Of a stretch of DNA of 64,000 bases, positions 42,674-51,858 are shown one piece after another; within the stretch, counting starts at the first letter, position 1; the number at the start of each line of letters is the position of its first letter. Under the pieces are notes generated by a model. It was not told the origin of the DNA and made no database searches. It worked only from the letters and a program-made list of their open reading frames with translations. Source of the stretch: Algoriphagus sp. (GTDB taxonomy: Bacteria > Bacteroidota > Bacteroidia > Cytophagales > Cyclobacteriaceae); the NCBI GenBank assembly GCA_029945945.1, contig JAQSDM010000005.1, positions 744,001-808,000 on the forward strand, written 5' to 3'. Both the position numbers and the translations under genes were made by a program.

Positions 42674-43554
42674 GGGTATAATTGTTGGTATAATGTCAAA
42701 GTTTCTTTAGCCTCTTTTACGTCATGTACTCTCAGGATGTTTGCACCTTGTGTCAATGCAAACATATGAAGTGCGGTACTACCGTTTAATGCTTCCTCTG
42801 GGCTCAATCCGAGTGCCTTGTAGATCATTGACTTACGAGAAACTCCTACTAAAATTGGTAAAGATAGAGCCTGAAAATATTTCAGATTTCTGAGAAGCCA
42901 ATAATTCTGTTCGACGGTTTTAGCAAAGCCAAAGCCCGGGTCGATAATTACATCTTTGATGCCAAACTTTCTGCAAAGAGCCGTTTTCTCAGCGAAATAG
43001 TTTAGTAACTCAACTAATATATCGGAATAGTTGGTTTCTTTCTGCATTGTTTGTGGATTTCCACGCATATGCATCGCTATATAAGGAATTTCCAATTTCC
43101 CGACAGTCTCCAACATTTTGGGATCCAGGCTTCCTGCTGAAATATCGTTGATCAAATGTGCCCCACTATGTACGGCAGCCTCGGCAACTTTGGATCGAAA
43201 TGTATCTACTGAAATCAAAACCGAAGGAAAAGCTTCAGCTATCCACTCAACAGCCGGGATGACTCGTTTAATTTCTTCTTCAATAGTCACTTCAGCAGCT
43301 CCGGGTCTGGTACTATAACCTCCAAGATCCAGCATATCAACGCCATCTGAAATCATTTTACTGACCCTTTCGATCAACTCCTCCTTCGAAGTCCTTACAC
43401 GGCTCTCTCCAAAAAAAGAATCCGGTGTCAGATTCAAAATCCCCATGATTTGAGGCCTTTTCAGGCAAACTAACCGTCCTTTGATTTGGAGTGTATATTT
43501 TAGGGGAAATAATTTATCTTCGATTTCAGAAGATGGATTCGATTCAGGAATCAT
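42670..43554 (-). CDS. folP: Dihydropteroate synthase
   Basis: The 294-residue TIM-barrel enzyme joins 6-hydroxymethyl-dihydropterin diphosphate with p-aminobenzoate for folate. Signatures are MGILNLTPDSFFGESR (residues 37-52), MLDLGGYSTRPGA, SVDTFRSKVAEAA, INDISAG, MHMRGNPQTMQ, IDPGFGFAKT, VGVSRKSMI and LRVHDVKEA. The N-terminal 36 residues before the first motif are longer than in E. coli, as in many relatives. Its last bases overlap the cdaA start, and its ATG lies only 14 bases from the divergent DUF1599 gene start. Confidence 0.95.
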   Translation of the reverse strand: MIPESNPSSEIEDKLFPLKYTLQIKGRLVCLKRPQIMGILNLTPDSFFGESRVRTSKEELIERVSKMISDGVDMLDLGGYSTRPGAAEVTIEEEIKRVIPAVEWIAEAFPSVLISVDTFRSKVAEAAVHSGAHLINDISAGSLDPKMLETVGKLEIPYIAMHMRGNPQTMQKETNYSDILVELLNYFAEKTALCRKFGIKDVIIDPGFGFAKTVEQNYWLLRNLKYFQALSLPILVGVSRKSMIYKALGLSPEEALNGSTALHMFALTQGANILRVHDVKEAKETLTLYQQLYP

Positions 43555-43568
43555 TAAACAAGTAAACT

Positions 43569-44114
43569 TTGGAAACGCAGACGAGTACCGAATATACGCA
43601 AGTTATTAACCGTTGTAAAGAACTTTTTCGCAAGAAAACTCTCGATTATGGGACGGCTTGGAGGATTCTTCGGCTTCCTTCCATCACCGATCAGATATTT
43701 ATCAAAGCTCAGAGAATTCGCTCTATACAGGAAAAAGGGAGTCAAAAAGTCAACGATCCGATCGTGGATGAATTTATCGGGATTATCAATTATTGCCTGA
43801 TTGCATTATTGCAAATCAGCTTTTCAAAAGATGAAAGGCTGGAGATTCCCTTTGATGAATTAGAACCAGTTTACGATAGGTGGGTGGCAGATACCAAAGG
43901 ACTTCTGGAGCAGAAAAACCATGATTATGGAGAAGCATGGAGAGAAATGCGTGTAAGTTCAATTACTGATATCATCCTGATGAAACTTCTTCGGGTTAAG
44001 CAAATTGAAGACAATCAGGGAAAAACAATAGTGTCGGAAGGAATTGAAGCAAATTACCAGGATATGATCAATTATGCTGTTTTTTGTATGATCAAAATGA
44101 AATCAAATGATTAA
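43569..44114 (+). CDS. DUF1599 protein
   Basis: The 181-residue protein has two copies of the DUF1599-type motif: CKELFRKKTLDYGTAWRILRLPSITDQIFIKAQRIRSIQEKG and TKGLLEQKNHDYGEAWREMRVSSITDIILMKLLRVKQIEDNQG, each followed by an INYC/INYA segment. The duplicated Asp-Tyr-Gly and helix pattern resembles all-alpha nucleotide-hydrolase-like folds; a function is not established. No ATG precedes the first repeat, so the TTG at 43569 is the likely start. It overlaps the next gene by eight bases and is divergent from folP with 14 bases between start codons. Confidence 0.82.
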   Translation: METQTSTEYTQVINRCKELFRKKTLDYGTAWRILRLPSITDQIFIKAQRIRSIQEKGSQKVNDPIVDEFIGIINYCLIALLQISFSKDERLEIPFDELEPVYDRWVADTKGLLEQKNHDYGEAWREMRVSSITDIILMKLLRVKQIEDNQGKTIVSEGIEANYQDMINYAVFCMIKMKSND

Positions 44115-45207
44115 AGACGGATTACTCTGGACCCTTCGAATTCTCGTAGGAGGACTATTTATTTTCTCTGGACTGATCAAGGTTAATGATCCTGTAGGAA
44201 CGGCAATCAAACTTGAAGAGTATTTTGATGTGTTTTCTAATGACATAGCCGGATTCTTTTATTACCTGAAACCCTATGCGCTTTATCTGGCGGTATTTCT
44301 GGTTGTGATAGAAATAATTTTAGGTGTGATGTTGATTCTGGGAGTCAAAAGCCGGTTAACCGTCTGGGCTCTGGCTTTGATGATTTTGTTTTTCACGTTT
44401 CTGACATTCTATTCCGCTTATTTCAACAAAGTTACGGACTGTGGTTGTTTTGGAGATGCTATCAAATTGACCCCCTGGGAGTCTTTTTATAAAGATTTGA
44501 TTTTACTCGTGTTCATTTCTATTCTGTTTCTATTTCAGGCTGATCTTCCAAAGACTTCAGCCTATTGGAAACAGATTTCTGTCTGGGTGATTTTTATAAC
44601 CTCACTTACTATTGCAATTACTGCAATCCGAAACTTGCCATTCATTGATTTCAGAGCATATAAAGTGGGAGTAAACATCCCTCAAAATATGCAGCCTTCA
44701 GCTCCTCTGGAGTATACTTATGTGATGAGGAAAGGCAGTGAATTGGTTTCCTTTGATCAGTACCCAACAGACGAAAGCCTTGAGTTTGTGGAGATGATTC
44801 TAAAAAATCCAGATGCGCTTCCAAAGATCTCTGACTTCTCGGTTTGGAATGAGGATGGAGATCAATCTGAAGCGCTTTTCTCAGGTAATAAGCTCATTAT
44901 TCTTACCAGTAACATGAGTAAAATAAGTGATGCCAATCAGGAAGATTTGAATGCATTGGTGAACTCGCTTCAGGATTCTCCTGTGACCCCTGTTTTTATC
45001 GGAGCAGCGACTCAGGAAGAAATTGAGGCCTATTTATCAAAAAATAACTGGAAAATTCAAGGCTTGCAGGCAGATGCTACAGTGGTGAAAACCATCATGA
45101 GGTCTAATCCGGGGGTTATGATTTTAAAGGACGGAGTAGTGTTGGCTAAATACCACCATAACAATACTCCGGAAGCAGGGGAGGTTTTGGACTTTTTTAT
45201 AAAATGA
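44107..45207 (+). CDS. BT_3928-like DoxX-family membrane protein
   Basis: The 366-residue protein begins with four membrane helices of DoxX/MauE type (LRILVGGLFIFSGLIKVNDPVG, YLAVFLVVIEIILGVMLILGVKSR, FFTFLTFYSAYFNKVTDCGCFGDAIKLTPWESFYKDLILL). The CGCFG motif resembles that of MauE-like redox proteins. The C-terminal 200 residues are periplasmic and thioredoxin-like (NNWKIQGLQADATVVKTIMRSNPGVMILKDG). This matches proteins called BT_3928 family. A role in disulfide handling is an inference. It overlaps DUF1599 by eight bases and shikimate kinase by four. Confidence 0.82.
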   Translation: MIKDGLLWTLRILVGGLFIFSGLIKVNDPVGTAIKLEEYFDVFSNDIAGFFYYLKPYALYLAVFLVVIEIILGVMLILGVKSRLTVWALALMILFFTFLTFYSAYFNKVTDCGCFGDAIKLTPWESFYKDLILLVFISILFLFQADLPKTSAYWKQISVWVIFITSLTIAITAIRNLPFIDFRAYKVGVNIPQNMQPSAPLEYTYVMRKGSELVSFDQYPTDESLEFVEMILKNPDALPKISDFSVWNEDGDQSEALFSGNKLIILTSNMSKISDANQEDLNALVNSLQDSPVTPVFIGAATQEEIEAYLSKNNWKIQGLQADATVVKTIMRSNPGVMILKDGVVLAKYHHNNTPEAGEVLDFFIK

Positions 45208-45734
45208 ACAAAAACCTCAAAGTCGTATTAGTCGGATTGCCAGGTTCCGGGAAAAGTACCTTCGGAAGAAGTCTTGCTGCAACTTTGAAACTACCTTACT
45301 ATGATCTTGATCATCTGATTGAAGAACGATATCAGATGAAGATTCCTGAGATATTTACCCTGTTTGGGGAAGGTAAATTTCGAACATGGGAAACTGAGAC
45401 GCTCGAATTGACTTTGAAAAAGGAGGAATCCTTCATTTTAGCCTCTGGCGGAGGCTGTCCATGTTTCAATGACAACATGGATCTTATCAACCAAAACGCT
45501 GTTTCCGTTTATTTGGATGTTCCTTTGGAAGAAATTTCCGGGCGACTAGGAGCCTCAAAAGTTCATAATCGCCCAATGTTTCATGGTTTGGATCAGGGGG
45601 AAATCATTCTTAAGCTAAAAAGCCTGCTTGCCCAACGAGAGTATTTTTACAATCAGGCAAAAATAAAACTCAGCGGTGAAGATTTCTCCGCTGAGTTGTT
45701 AGTTTCTGAATTGATAAGCTTGCTTAAAAGCTAA
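45204..45734 (+). CDS. aroK: Shikimate kinase
   Basis: This 176-residue P-loop kinase phosphorylates shikimate for aromatic amino acid synthesis. It has Walker A VGLPGSGKSTFG (residues 10-20), the shikimate-binding DLDHLIEE and FRTWETE, the ASGGGCPC loop and the lid HNRPMF. The ATG overlaps the stop of the BT_3928-like gene (ATGA). Its 3' end overlaps the end of the convergent FadL-like gene by 11 bases, and no terminator was seen between them. Confidence 0.93.
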   Translation: MNKNLKVVLVGLPGSGKSTFGRSLAATLKLPYYDLDHLIEERYQMKIPEIFTLFGEGKFRTWETETLELTLKKEESFILASGGGCPCFNDNMDLINQNAVSVYLDVPLEEISGRLGASKVHNRPMFHGLDQGEIILKLKSLLAQREYFYNQAKIKLSGEDFSAELLVSELISLLKS

Positions 45735-47235
45735 ATCCAAAAGTCAAGACTCCGTTAATAATATTGTTTTCGATTTCGGTTAATGGACCAAAATTATTGC
45801 CATCCGAATCCAATACCTGATAACTTGAATAAAGAGCATTGAACTTGCGATTAACCAGTGCAAAATCAACAGTGAAGTTGTTGAGCTTCACACCTACACC
45901 ACCGCTAATTTGCTGAGTGCTGCGATCGTAGCTTGAATCTGAATATGGATCTCCGAAAAAGGAATAACCTCCTCTAAGGCGAAAAGTATTGATTTTATAT
46001 TCTGCTCCAAAACGATAGTTTACTGTGCTGGTATATACACTTTTGATAGCTTGGTTATCAGGACCTTCATCGAAATCATTCGAGTTCAGTTTTGCCTGGG
46101 TATAATCTACCCAATCCACATCAGCTGAAATAAATCCGTTTTTTCCAAAAAAATAGGTAGCTCCTCCTCCGATTTTAATAGGAGTGTTTAAGTTATAAGC
46201 ACTTAAAATGACATCAGTAACTGCTTCTTGGCGTCCCAAGGTGATGTCCTCTTCTGCGAAATAGTAATTGTTGTAATCTGCAACAATGTTGGCACTATAT
46301 TCTTCATTTATCCCGAACCAGGTTGGTGATTGAAAAGTAAAACCAAGGTTGATATATTCTATTGGCTTATATATTATTCCCAAATTGATATTTACGCCGC
46401 CACCATTAATAAACAAATATTCTTGCAGTGAGCTATTGGCCAGCGGCTCATCCACAAATTCTTCGTTGTAGAATTTTCTGGATTCAAAATTGAAAGTTCT
46501 AATCCCCAAGGATCCCCCAAGAAATAACTTGTGATTGAAATTTGCGCCATAACTTAAAGTGAATTGATTTGCACTTCCTTCCTGAGTTACATTTTCATCT
46601 TGAAAAGGGAGTCCTAAAACAAAAGAATCGTATGTATTTGGATTAGGGATCGCGTTTCCATTTTCATCAACAGTAACCGGGTTAATCTGGTAAGTCTGGT
46701 AAGCCAAACCCGTCAAGCCATATCCCTCAATTTGGGTTTCTGGCACTCCGTAAGAATCCTGGAGGTAAAAATCAATAATTGAAGAGGTTCCCAATTCATC
46801 TGAAAAATAACCGAATTCAGTGTTGAAGTTAGCGATTCGTTGAAATCCAATTCCGAAAGATCCCCCTTTAAAAGCGCCAGTTTCATAATCATCTTTTGGT
46901 TTTGCAATGACATAGCTTACGTTTGGCAATGCAAAATTGCTGGTATTGTATGACTTGGATTGTCCCATGAAACGAGTTTCAACTCCCCAATCTGTATAAC
47001 CTAATGTTGCGCTGGCTTCTGAGTTTCGAAAGAAACCAAGTCCTGCCGGATTTCCTGCAATATTGGATACATCACCTCCCAGTGACCATTGAGTACCGCC
47101 AACTCCCATAATACGGGCAGAACCGGATGGGATTACATTGCTGAATCTAAATGCATCCTCATAGTATCCGCTCTGGGCAAAAACAGAAGATGCAGAAATT
47201 ATGCAAATGGAGAAAATCAGAATTGATAACCTCAT
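45724..47235 (-). CDS. FadL/OmpP1-like outer-membrane transport protein
   Basis: The 503-residue protein has a signal peptide (MRLSILIFSICIISASSVFAQ) and a FadL-like N-terminus: EDAFRFSNVIPSGSARIMGVGGTQWSLGGDVSNIAGNPAGLGFFRNSEASATLGYTDW, with the NPAGL phrase of OmpP1/FadL/TodX proteins. The rest alternates beta strands with long loops and ends in GVLTFGFSF, a proper barrel terminal strand with aromatic end. Such channels take up hydrophobic compounds. The substrate is unknown. Its start lies 79 bases after the end of the Gly-Tyr-rich lipoprotein gene on the same strand, but a terminator intervenes. Confidence 0.85.
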   Translation of the reverse strand: MRLSILIFSICIISASSVFAQSGYYEDAFRFSNVIPSGSARIMGVGGTQWSLGGDVSNIAGNPAGLGFFRNSEASATLGYTDWGVETRFMGQSKSYNTSNFALPNVSYVIAKPKDDYETGAFKGGSFGIGFQRIANFNTEFGYFSDELGTSSIIDFYLQDSYGVPETQIEGYGLTGLAYQTYQINPVTVDENGNAIPNPNTYDSFVLGLPFQDENVTQEGSANQFTLSYGANFNHKLFLGGSLGIRTFNFESRKFYNEEFVDEPLANSSLQEYLFINGGGVNINLGIIYKPIEYINLGFTFQSPTWFGINEEYSANIVADYNNYYFAEEDITLGRQEAVTDVILSAYNLNTPIKIGGGATYFFGKNGFISADVDWVDYTQAKLNSNDFDEGPDNQAIKSVYTSTVNYRFGAEYKINTFRLRGGYSFFGDPYSDSSYDRSTQQISGGVGVKLNNFTVDFALVNRKFNALYSSYQVLDSDGNNFGPLTEIENNIINGVLTFGFSF

Positions 47236-47300
47236 TTAGAGTTTGTTTAGTTAAGATATTAACGGCAAAAGAATTGAATTTGTGTCAACAGAGTTTGACA

Positions 47301-47327
47301 AAAAAAAAGGGGAATTAATTTCCCCTT
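47301..47327 (-). terminator. Terminator that contains the lipoprotein stop codon
   Basis: Reading the minus strand, AAGGGGAA and TTCCCCTT arms (47320-47327 and 47307-47314) with a 5-base loop run into eight T. The TAA stop of the gene at 47315 lies in the loop, so the last codons form the 5' arm. Confidence 0.82.
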
Positions 47328-48664
47328 CCTGTTCTGGATCCTCCGGAGACGCTTCCTCCGGAAGAACCGCCTATGCTTCCTCCAGAACTCCTGCTAGGAG
47401 CACTGAAACTTGGACTTGAGCTGCTTCTGCTTGGTGAGCTATATCCTGGAGATTCATTATTATTTGATCTGCTAGGTGCTGTACTTCTGTTGTATGAAGG
47501 ACTTGTTGATCTTTGATTATAAGAAGGAGCAGTCGATCTATTGTAAGATGGACTTGTGCTTCTGTTATAGCTTGGTGAAGAAGTTGATCTGCTTGGAGTA
47601 TTGATGTTTCCACCAGTACTTCTAGTGTTGGTGCCACTTCCAATTGACGAAGGTCTTGATGTAGGCATAGCACTTCTTGATCTGGTGGTCGCTCCTCTGT
47701 CAACTGCAGGAGAGTTCACATTTCTGGTAGTACCGGTTGCAACTCTTGATCTTGAATTAGAATAGTAATCATTTTGCGAAGTACTGAAATCTCTTGACGA
47801 GATTCTGGAGTTTTCGCTTGAAGAAACAACCCTTCTATTGGTAGAGCTGCTGTTCATGGCTTCATTTCTTGCCTGAGCTCTTGCAGTACTTGGTACTGCA
47901 GCAGAATTTGAACTTCCTCTGTAGCCTGCTCCTGCCAATGTAGCACCCCTTGTCGGTCTGGCACCTACTACTACGTTTCTGTCACCATATTCTCCACCCG
48001 GAAGTACATAGATTGGATTTCCGTAACCAGGATAACCATAAACGGGATAGCCATATCCATACATTGGATAACCGAATCCATACATTGGATACATTGGGTA
48101 ACCATACATCGGATAACCGAAACCAAAGCCCATCCCCATGTAAGGTGAGCCCCATCCGAACCCGATACTCATGCTTAAACCAGAGCCATAACCATAGAAT
48201 GGATTATAAAATCCTCCCATTCCATATCCGCCATAGCCATAGGCAAAACCGAGACCAACTGAAATGGCAGGGTTAAATCCGCTGGAAGCACCGACTCCAT
48301 TAGCATAGTAATTATTGTAAACATTAATGTCTTGTACGGTATCAGCACCGACAGTCTCATCAAAATAAACCGTTCCTTCTTCCTGAACCTGTGTCTCTGA
48401 CTGATACTTAGCTATGTAGTCAGGATTAACATTTCTGGAGCTAAAGTTTTCCTGTGAATACGTGTCTGTGTTCACAGTGGCAAGACTATTGAAAGATTCC
48501 GGTTTGTTGTTTTGTACGGCATACTCAGTAGCTACCTGAGTATCAGAGGCCATAAAGTACAAATTGTCCTGAGCTCCAGTTGAAGCAATCTTGTTAGTAC
48601 TGCAAGAAGCCAACACGAGGGAGCCCAGAATAAATGAAGTGGTAATTACTTGTAAGTTCTTCAT
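47315..48664 (-). CDS. Low-complexity Gly/Tyr/Pro/Met- and Ser-rich lipoprotein
   Basis: The 449-residue protein has a lipoprotein signal with lipobox LASC (Cys21) and an N-terminal region of ordinary composition (about 22-135). A stretch built of GYPMYG, PMYGFGYP and GFG units (138-219) follows, and then a long Ser/Arg/Asn-rich tail with an almost perfect tandem repeat of SPSYNRST-like octapeptides (363-397) and a final SGGS-rich end. It is probably surface-exposed on the outer membrane. I know of no function; the composition recalls structural or adhesive surface proteins. It is divergent from proS with 122 bases between. Confidence 0.75.
   Translation of the reverse strand: MKNLQVITTSFILGSLVLASCSTNKIASTGAQDNLYFMASDTQVATEYAVQNNKPESFNSLATVNTDTYSQENFSSRNVNPDYIAKYQSETQVQEEGTVYFDETVGADTVQDINVYNNYYANGVGASSGFNPAISVGLGFAYGYGGYGMGGFYNPFYGYGSGLSMSIGFGWGSPYMGMGFGFGYPMYGYPMYPMYGFGYPMYGYGYPVYGYPGYGNPIYVLPGGEYGDRNVVVGARPTRGATLAGAGYRGSSNSAAVPSTARAQARNEAMNSSSTNRRVVSSSENSRISSRDFSTSQNDYYSNSRSRVATGTTRNVNSPAVDRGATTRSRSAMPTSRPSSIGSGTNTRSTGGNINTPSRSTSSPSYNRSTSPSYNRSTAPSYNQRSTSPSYNRSTAPSRSNNNESPGYSSPSRSSSSPSFSAPSRSSGGSIGGSSGGSVSGGSRTGRGN
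47474..47578 (-). repeat. Coding tandem repeat of SPSYNRST-type octapeptides
   Basis: Residues 363-397 repeat an octapeptide four times (SPSYNRST, SPSYNRST, APSYNQRST, SPSYNRST, then APSRS). The DNA repeats at a period of 24 bases, so replication slippage could change the copy number. Confidence 0.7.
48008..48253 (-). repeat. Coding Gly-Tyr-Pro-Met repeat region
   Basis: Residues 138-219 are built from GYG, GFG, GYPMYG and PMYG units. On the plus strand the DNA shows repeated CCATACAT and GGATAACC words. It would be prone to length change. Confidence 0.7.
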
Positions 48665-48727
48665 GGGTGAAGTTGAATAGTTAATCTCTTATACGAGGCA
48701 AGAGGTGAAGGGTTATACTTTTTGGTT

Positions 48728-48735
48728 TATATTTG
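48728..48735 (+). promoter_or_regulatory. Candidate -7 box (TATATTTG) of proS
   Basis: A match to TAnnTTTG lies 51 bases before the proS ATG. No TTTG -33 box at standard spacing is visible. Confidence 0.35.
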
Positions 48736-48786
48736 CCCTCCTCAATTTAGCGAAATTAAGTACAATTCATATTCCAATCAACCATA

Positions 48787-50268
48787 ATGAGCAAAGGTTT
48801 ACCTAAGAGGAGTGAAGACTATTCACTCTGGTATAATGAGCTAGTAAAAAGAGCCGATTTGGCTGAAAACTCAGCAGTGAGAGGCTGTATGGTCATCAAG
48901 CCTTACGGTTATTCCATTTGGGAAAAAATGCAAGCGGAGCTTGATCGAATGTTTAAAGAAACTGGTCATACAAATGCATATTTCCCTCTTTTCATCCCAA
49001 AATCTTTCCTTAGTAAAGAAGCGAGCCACGTTGCGGGATTTGCAAAAGAATGTGCTGTAGTGACTCATTATCGATTAAAAAATGCTGAAGATGGATCAGG
49101 AATTATTGTTGATCCGGATGCAAAGCTTGAAGAAGAGCTGATTGTTCGACCTACTTCGGAAACAGTAATTTGGAGCACTTATAAAAACTGGATTCAATCA
49201 TATCGTGACTTACCACTTTTGGTCAATCAATGGGCAAACGTGGTGAGATGGGAAATGAGAACAAGACTCTTTCTGCGCACCACTGAATTCTTGTGGCAAG
49301 AAGGTCATACGGCCCATGCCACAGCCAAAGAAGCGATGGACGAAACTGTGCAAATGATGAATGTTTATGCTCAATTTGCTGAAGAATTTATGGCTTTGCC
49401 GGTAGTGAAAGGCATGAAAACTGCAAATGAAAGATTTGCCGGAGCGGATGAGACTTTCTGCATCGAAGCCATGATGCAAGATGGCAAAGCGCTTCAGGCA
49501 GGTACTTCTCATTTCCTGGGGCAAAATTTTGCCAAAGCTTTCGAGGTGAAATTTGCAACCAAAGAAGGTGGTCTGGAATATGTCTGGGGTACCTCATGGG
49601 GAGTCAGCACGCGCCTGATGGGTGCTTTGATTATGGCTCACTCTGACGATAATGGTCTGGTTTTACCACCAAAACTGGCTCCTTTTCAGGTTGTAATTGT
49701 GCCTATTTACCGAGGTGAAGCTGAATTGGAAGCAGTTTCGGTAAAGGCTCGTGAAATAATGGCAGAATTGAAAAAGGCCGGAATTTCAGTAAAATACGAC
49801 GATCGAGATACTCAAAAACCAGGATGGAAATTTGCGGAATATGAGTTGAAAGGCGTGCCAATCAGAATTGCAATCGGACCTAGAGATCTTGAAAATGGAA
49901 CGATCGAAATAGCAAGAAGGGATAATCTTACAAAAGAGCAATTCGAACTTGTATCTCTGCCGATTTCTGAAAAAATAGCAATCTTGTTAGATGAGATTCA
50001 GGAAGGAATCTATTCAAAAGCATTTAATTTCAGATCAGAAATGACCACAGAGGTTAATTCATGGAATGAGTTTAAGGAGGTTTTGGAAGGTAAAGGAGGA
50101 TTTATTTCTGCACATTGGGATGGGACTTCAGAAACCGAAGAAAAAATCAAAGACCTTACAAAAGCAACAATTCGCTGTATTCCTTTAGACAGGAAAGAAG
50201 AGACCGGATCATGCATTTACTCGGGTAATCCATCGCAAGGAAGAGTCCTTTTTGCAAAAGCATATTAA
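48787..50268 (+). CDS. proS: Prolyl-tRNA synthetase (archaeal/eukaryotic type)
   Basis: ProS charges tRNA-Pro. At 493 residues it is the short form without the bacterial insertion editing domain. Class II motifs are visible: [10 protein letters not shown] region, [59 protein letters not shown] (motif 2 and its loop) and [39 protein letters not shown] (motif 3 and start of the anticodon domain), ending [14 protein letters not shown]. Type and length match ProRS of other Bacteroidota. It stands alone and is followed by a strong terminator. Confidence 0.95.
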   Translation: MSKGLPKRSEDYSLWYNELVKRADLAENSAVRGCMVIKPYGYSIWEKMQAELDRMFKETGHTNAYFPLFIPKSFLSKEASHVAGFAKECAVVTHYRLKNAEDGSGIIVDPDAKLEEELIVRPTSETVIWSTYKNWIQSYRDLPLLVNQWANVVRWEMRTRLFLRTTEFLWQEGHTAHATAKEAMDETVQMMNVYAQFAEEFMALPVVKGMKTANERFAGADETFCIEAMMQDGKALQAGTSHFLGQNFAKAFEVKFATKEGGLEYVWGTSWGVSTRLMGALIMAHSDDNGLVLPPKLAPFQVVIVPIYRGEAELEAVSVKAREIMAELKKAGISVKYDDRDTQKPGWKFAEYELKGVPIRIAIGPRDLENGTIEIARRDNLTKEQFELVSLPISEKIAILLDEIQEGIYSKAFNFRSEMTTEVNSWNEFKEVLEGKGGFISAHWDGTSETEEKIKDLTKATIRCIPLDRKEETGSCIYSGNPSQGRVLFAKAY

Positions 50269-50272
50269 ATCG

Positions 50273-50302
50273 AAAACCCGGTTCATCCGGGTTTTTTTTT
50301 CT
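50273..50302 (+). terminator. Rho-independent terminator after proS
   Basis: AAAACCCGG/CCGGGTTTT stem (50273-50281 with 50287-50295, 5-base loop) is followed by more T. Confidence 0.88.
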
Positions 50303-50362
50303 TTTAACCGCGGCTTACCAAGGATTCTCGTATTTTAGGGACCTTATCTAATCCTTTCAGGA

Positions 50363-50821
50363 ATGACGATCTTAATTTTATCAAGTCTGCTTCTTATTGG
50401 ACTTATTCTTCTTTTGGCCGAAGTGATCTTTATTCCAGGTACTACTGTAGTTGGAATATTTGGCTTGTTGGTAAGTCTGACTGGGGTTGTTTACGCTTTC
50501 ATCAGCTACGATCAGGTCACAGCATCCTGGATTACCGCAATAGCTGTTGCTTTAAACTTCGCAGCAATCGTCTATGGATTTAAGTCGGGAGTATGGAATA
50601 AATTTTCTTTGAAATCTTCCATGCAAGGCGGAGCTTTTGACGGGAGGACAATCGGACTTGAAGAAGGAATGACAGGAAAGGCAGTTTCGGATATCAAGCC
50701 TTTTGGAAAAGCACAGTTTGGAGAGTCTATTTATGAAGTGAAATCAGAGCAGGGATTCATTCCTGTAGACACCGAAATCAGTATCATCAAAATTGAAAAC
50801 AATAAAATAATAGTCAAATAA
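50363..50821 (+). CDS. NfeD-like membrane protein
   Basis: The 152-residue protein has two or three N-terminal membrane helices ([42 protein letters not shown], then [19 protein letters not shown]) and a small C-terminal OB-fold-like NfeD domain ([54 protein letters not shown]). It is the short form without the protease domain. NfeD proteins act beside flotillins in membrane microdomains, and floA follows after two bases, as expected. Confidence 0.88.
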   Translation: MTILILSSLLLIGLILLLAEVIFIPGTTVVGIFGLLVSLTGVVYAFISYDQVTASWITAIAVALNFAAIVYGFKSGVWNKFSLKSSMQGGAFDGRTIGLEEGMTGKAVSDIKPFGKAQFGESIYEVKSEQGFIPVDTEISIIKIENNKIIVK

Positions 50822-50823
50822 AT

Positions 50824-51834
50824 ATGGATCCATCTAATTCAATGTTCGTTTTGGTCGCTGCTTTGGCAGGGATAGTCCTTCTTTTTACCTTTTTATATTT
50901 CGTCCCGGTCAGCCTTTGGATTACCGCCCAATTTTCCAATGTAAAAGTTGGCTTGCTGGAATTGGTTGGAATGAGAATCAGAAAAGTACCACCAAGTGTA
51001 ATTGTTAATTCACTCATTACCGCAACTAAGGCCGGACTAGACCTGACAACCAATGATTTGGAAACCCACTTTTTGGCAGGAGGAAATGTCCAAAATGTAA
51101 TCAGAGCACTTATATCCGCAGATAAGGCAAATATCAACCTGACTTTCAAGCAAGCGACCGCAATTGATTTGGCGGGTCGTGATGTTTTTGAGGCTGTTCA
51201 GATTTCAGTAAATCCAAAAGTAATCAATACCCCAAATGTGGCAGCTGTTGCTGCTGACGGGATTCAGCTGATTGCGAAAGCAAGGGTAACTGTGCGTGCA
51301 AACATTGCCCAATTGGTAGGTGGGGCTGGTGAGGAAACCATTCTGGCAAGAGTAGGCGAGGGAATTGTAACCTCAATTGGTTCTTCAATAAATCATAAGA
51401 CAGTATTGGAAAATCCTGATAAAATCTCAAAACTGGTTTTATCAAGAGGATTGGACGCAGGAACAGCTTTTGAAATCCTTTCCATCGATATCGCGGATAT
51501 TGACGTGGGAACAAACATTGGTGCGAAACTTCAGATCGATCAGGCATCTGCAGATTTGAAAGTGGCTGAAGCAAGAGCAGAAGAAAGGAGGGCAATGGCA
51601 GTGGCGCTGGAGCAGGAAATGAGAGCTCGAAATGTAGAAATGAGAGCCAAAGTAATCGAGGCTGAAGCTGAAATCCCGAAGGCAATTGCCGAAGCTTTCC
51701 GATCTGGTAATTTGGGAATTATGGATTACTATAAAATGGAAAATATCAAATCGGATACAGCCATGAGAGATTCTATTGCGGGTTCCGAAATCGACCCGAA
51801 GGACTCGGGCAAAGGAAAAAATGAAAAGAAATAA
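50824..51834 (+). CDS. floA: Flotillin-like protein FloA
   Basis: FloA organises membrane microdomains. The 336-residue protein has one N-terminal membrane segment (about 8-28), an SPFH domain ([49 protein letters not shown]...) and a C-terminal charged helical stretch with EA repeats ([56 protein letters not shown]). The conserved [22 protein letters not shown] matches UPF0365. It lies two bases after nfeD. Its stop abuts a bidirectional terminator. Confidence 0.94.
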   Translation: MDPSNSMFVLVAALAGIVLLFTFLYFVPVSLWITAQFSNVKVGLLELVGMRIRKVPPSVIVNSLITATKAGLDLTTNDLETHFLAGGNVQNVIRALISADKANINLTFKQATAIDLAGRDVFEAVQISVNPKVINTPNVAAVAADGIQLIAKARVTVRANIAQLVGGAGEETILARVGEGIVTSIGSSINHKTVLENPDKISKLVLSRGLDAGTAFEILSIDIADIDVGTNIGAKLQIDQASADLKVAEARAEERRAMAVALEQEMRARNVEMRAKVIEAEAEIPKAIAEAFRSGNLGIMDYYKMENIKSDTAMRDSIAGSEIDPKDSGKGKNEKK

Positions 51835-51858
51835 AAAAGGGGCTCAGGCCCCTTTTTT
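51833..51858. terminator. Bidirectional terminator between floA and the WG-repeat gene
   Basis: Symmetric AAAAAAGGGGC/GCCCCTTTTTT arms around a TCAG loop give a T-run on either strand. The floA stop overlaps its left edge, and the stop codon of the WG-repeat gene lies within it. Confidence 0.9.

Noticed and set aside
47474-47578. Short regular DNA repeats, considered as a CRISPR array
   Set aside because: The 24-base period encodes SPSYNRST octapeptides in one frame, with no unique spacers and no cas genes.
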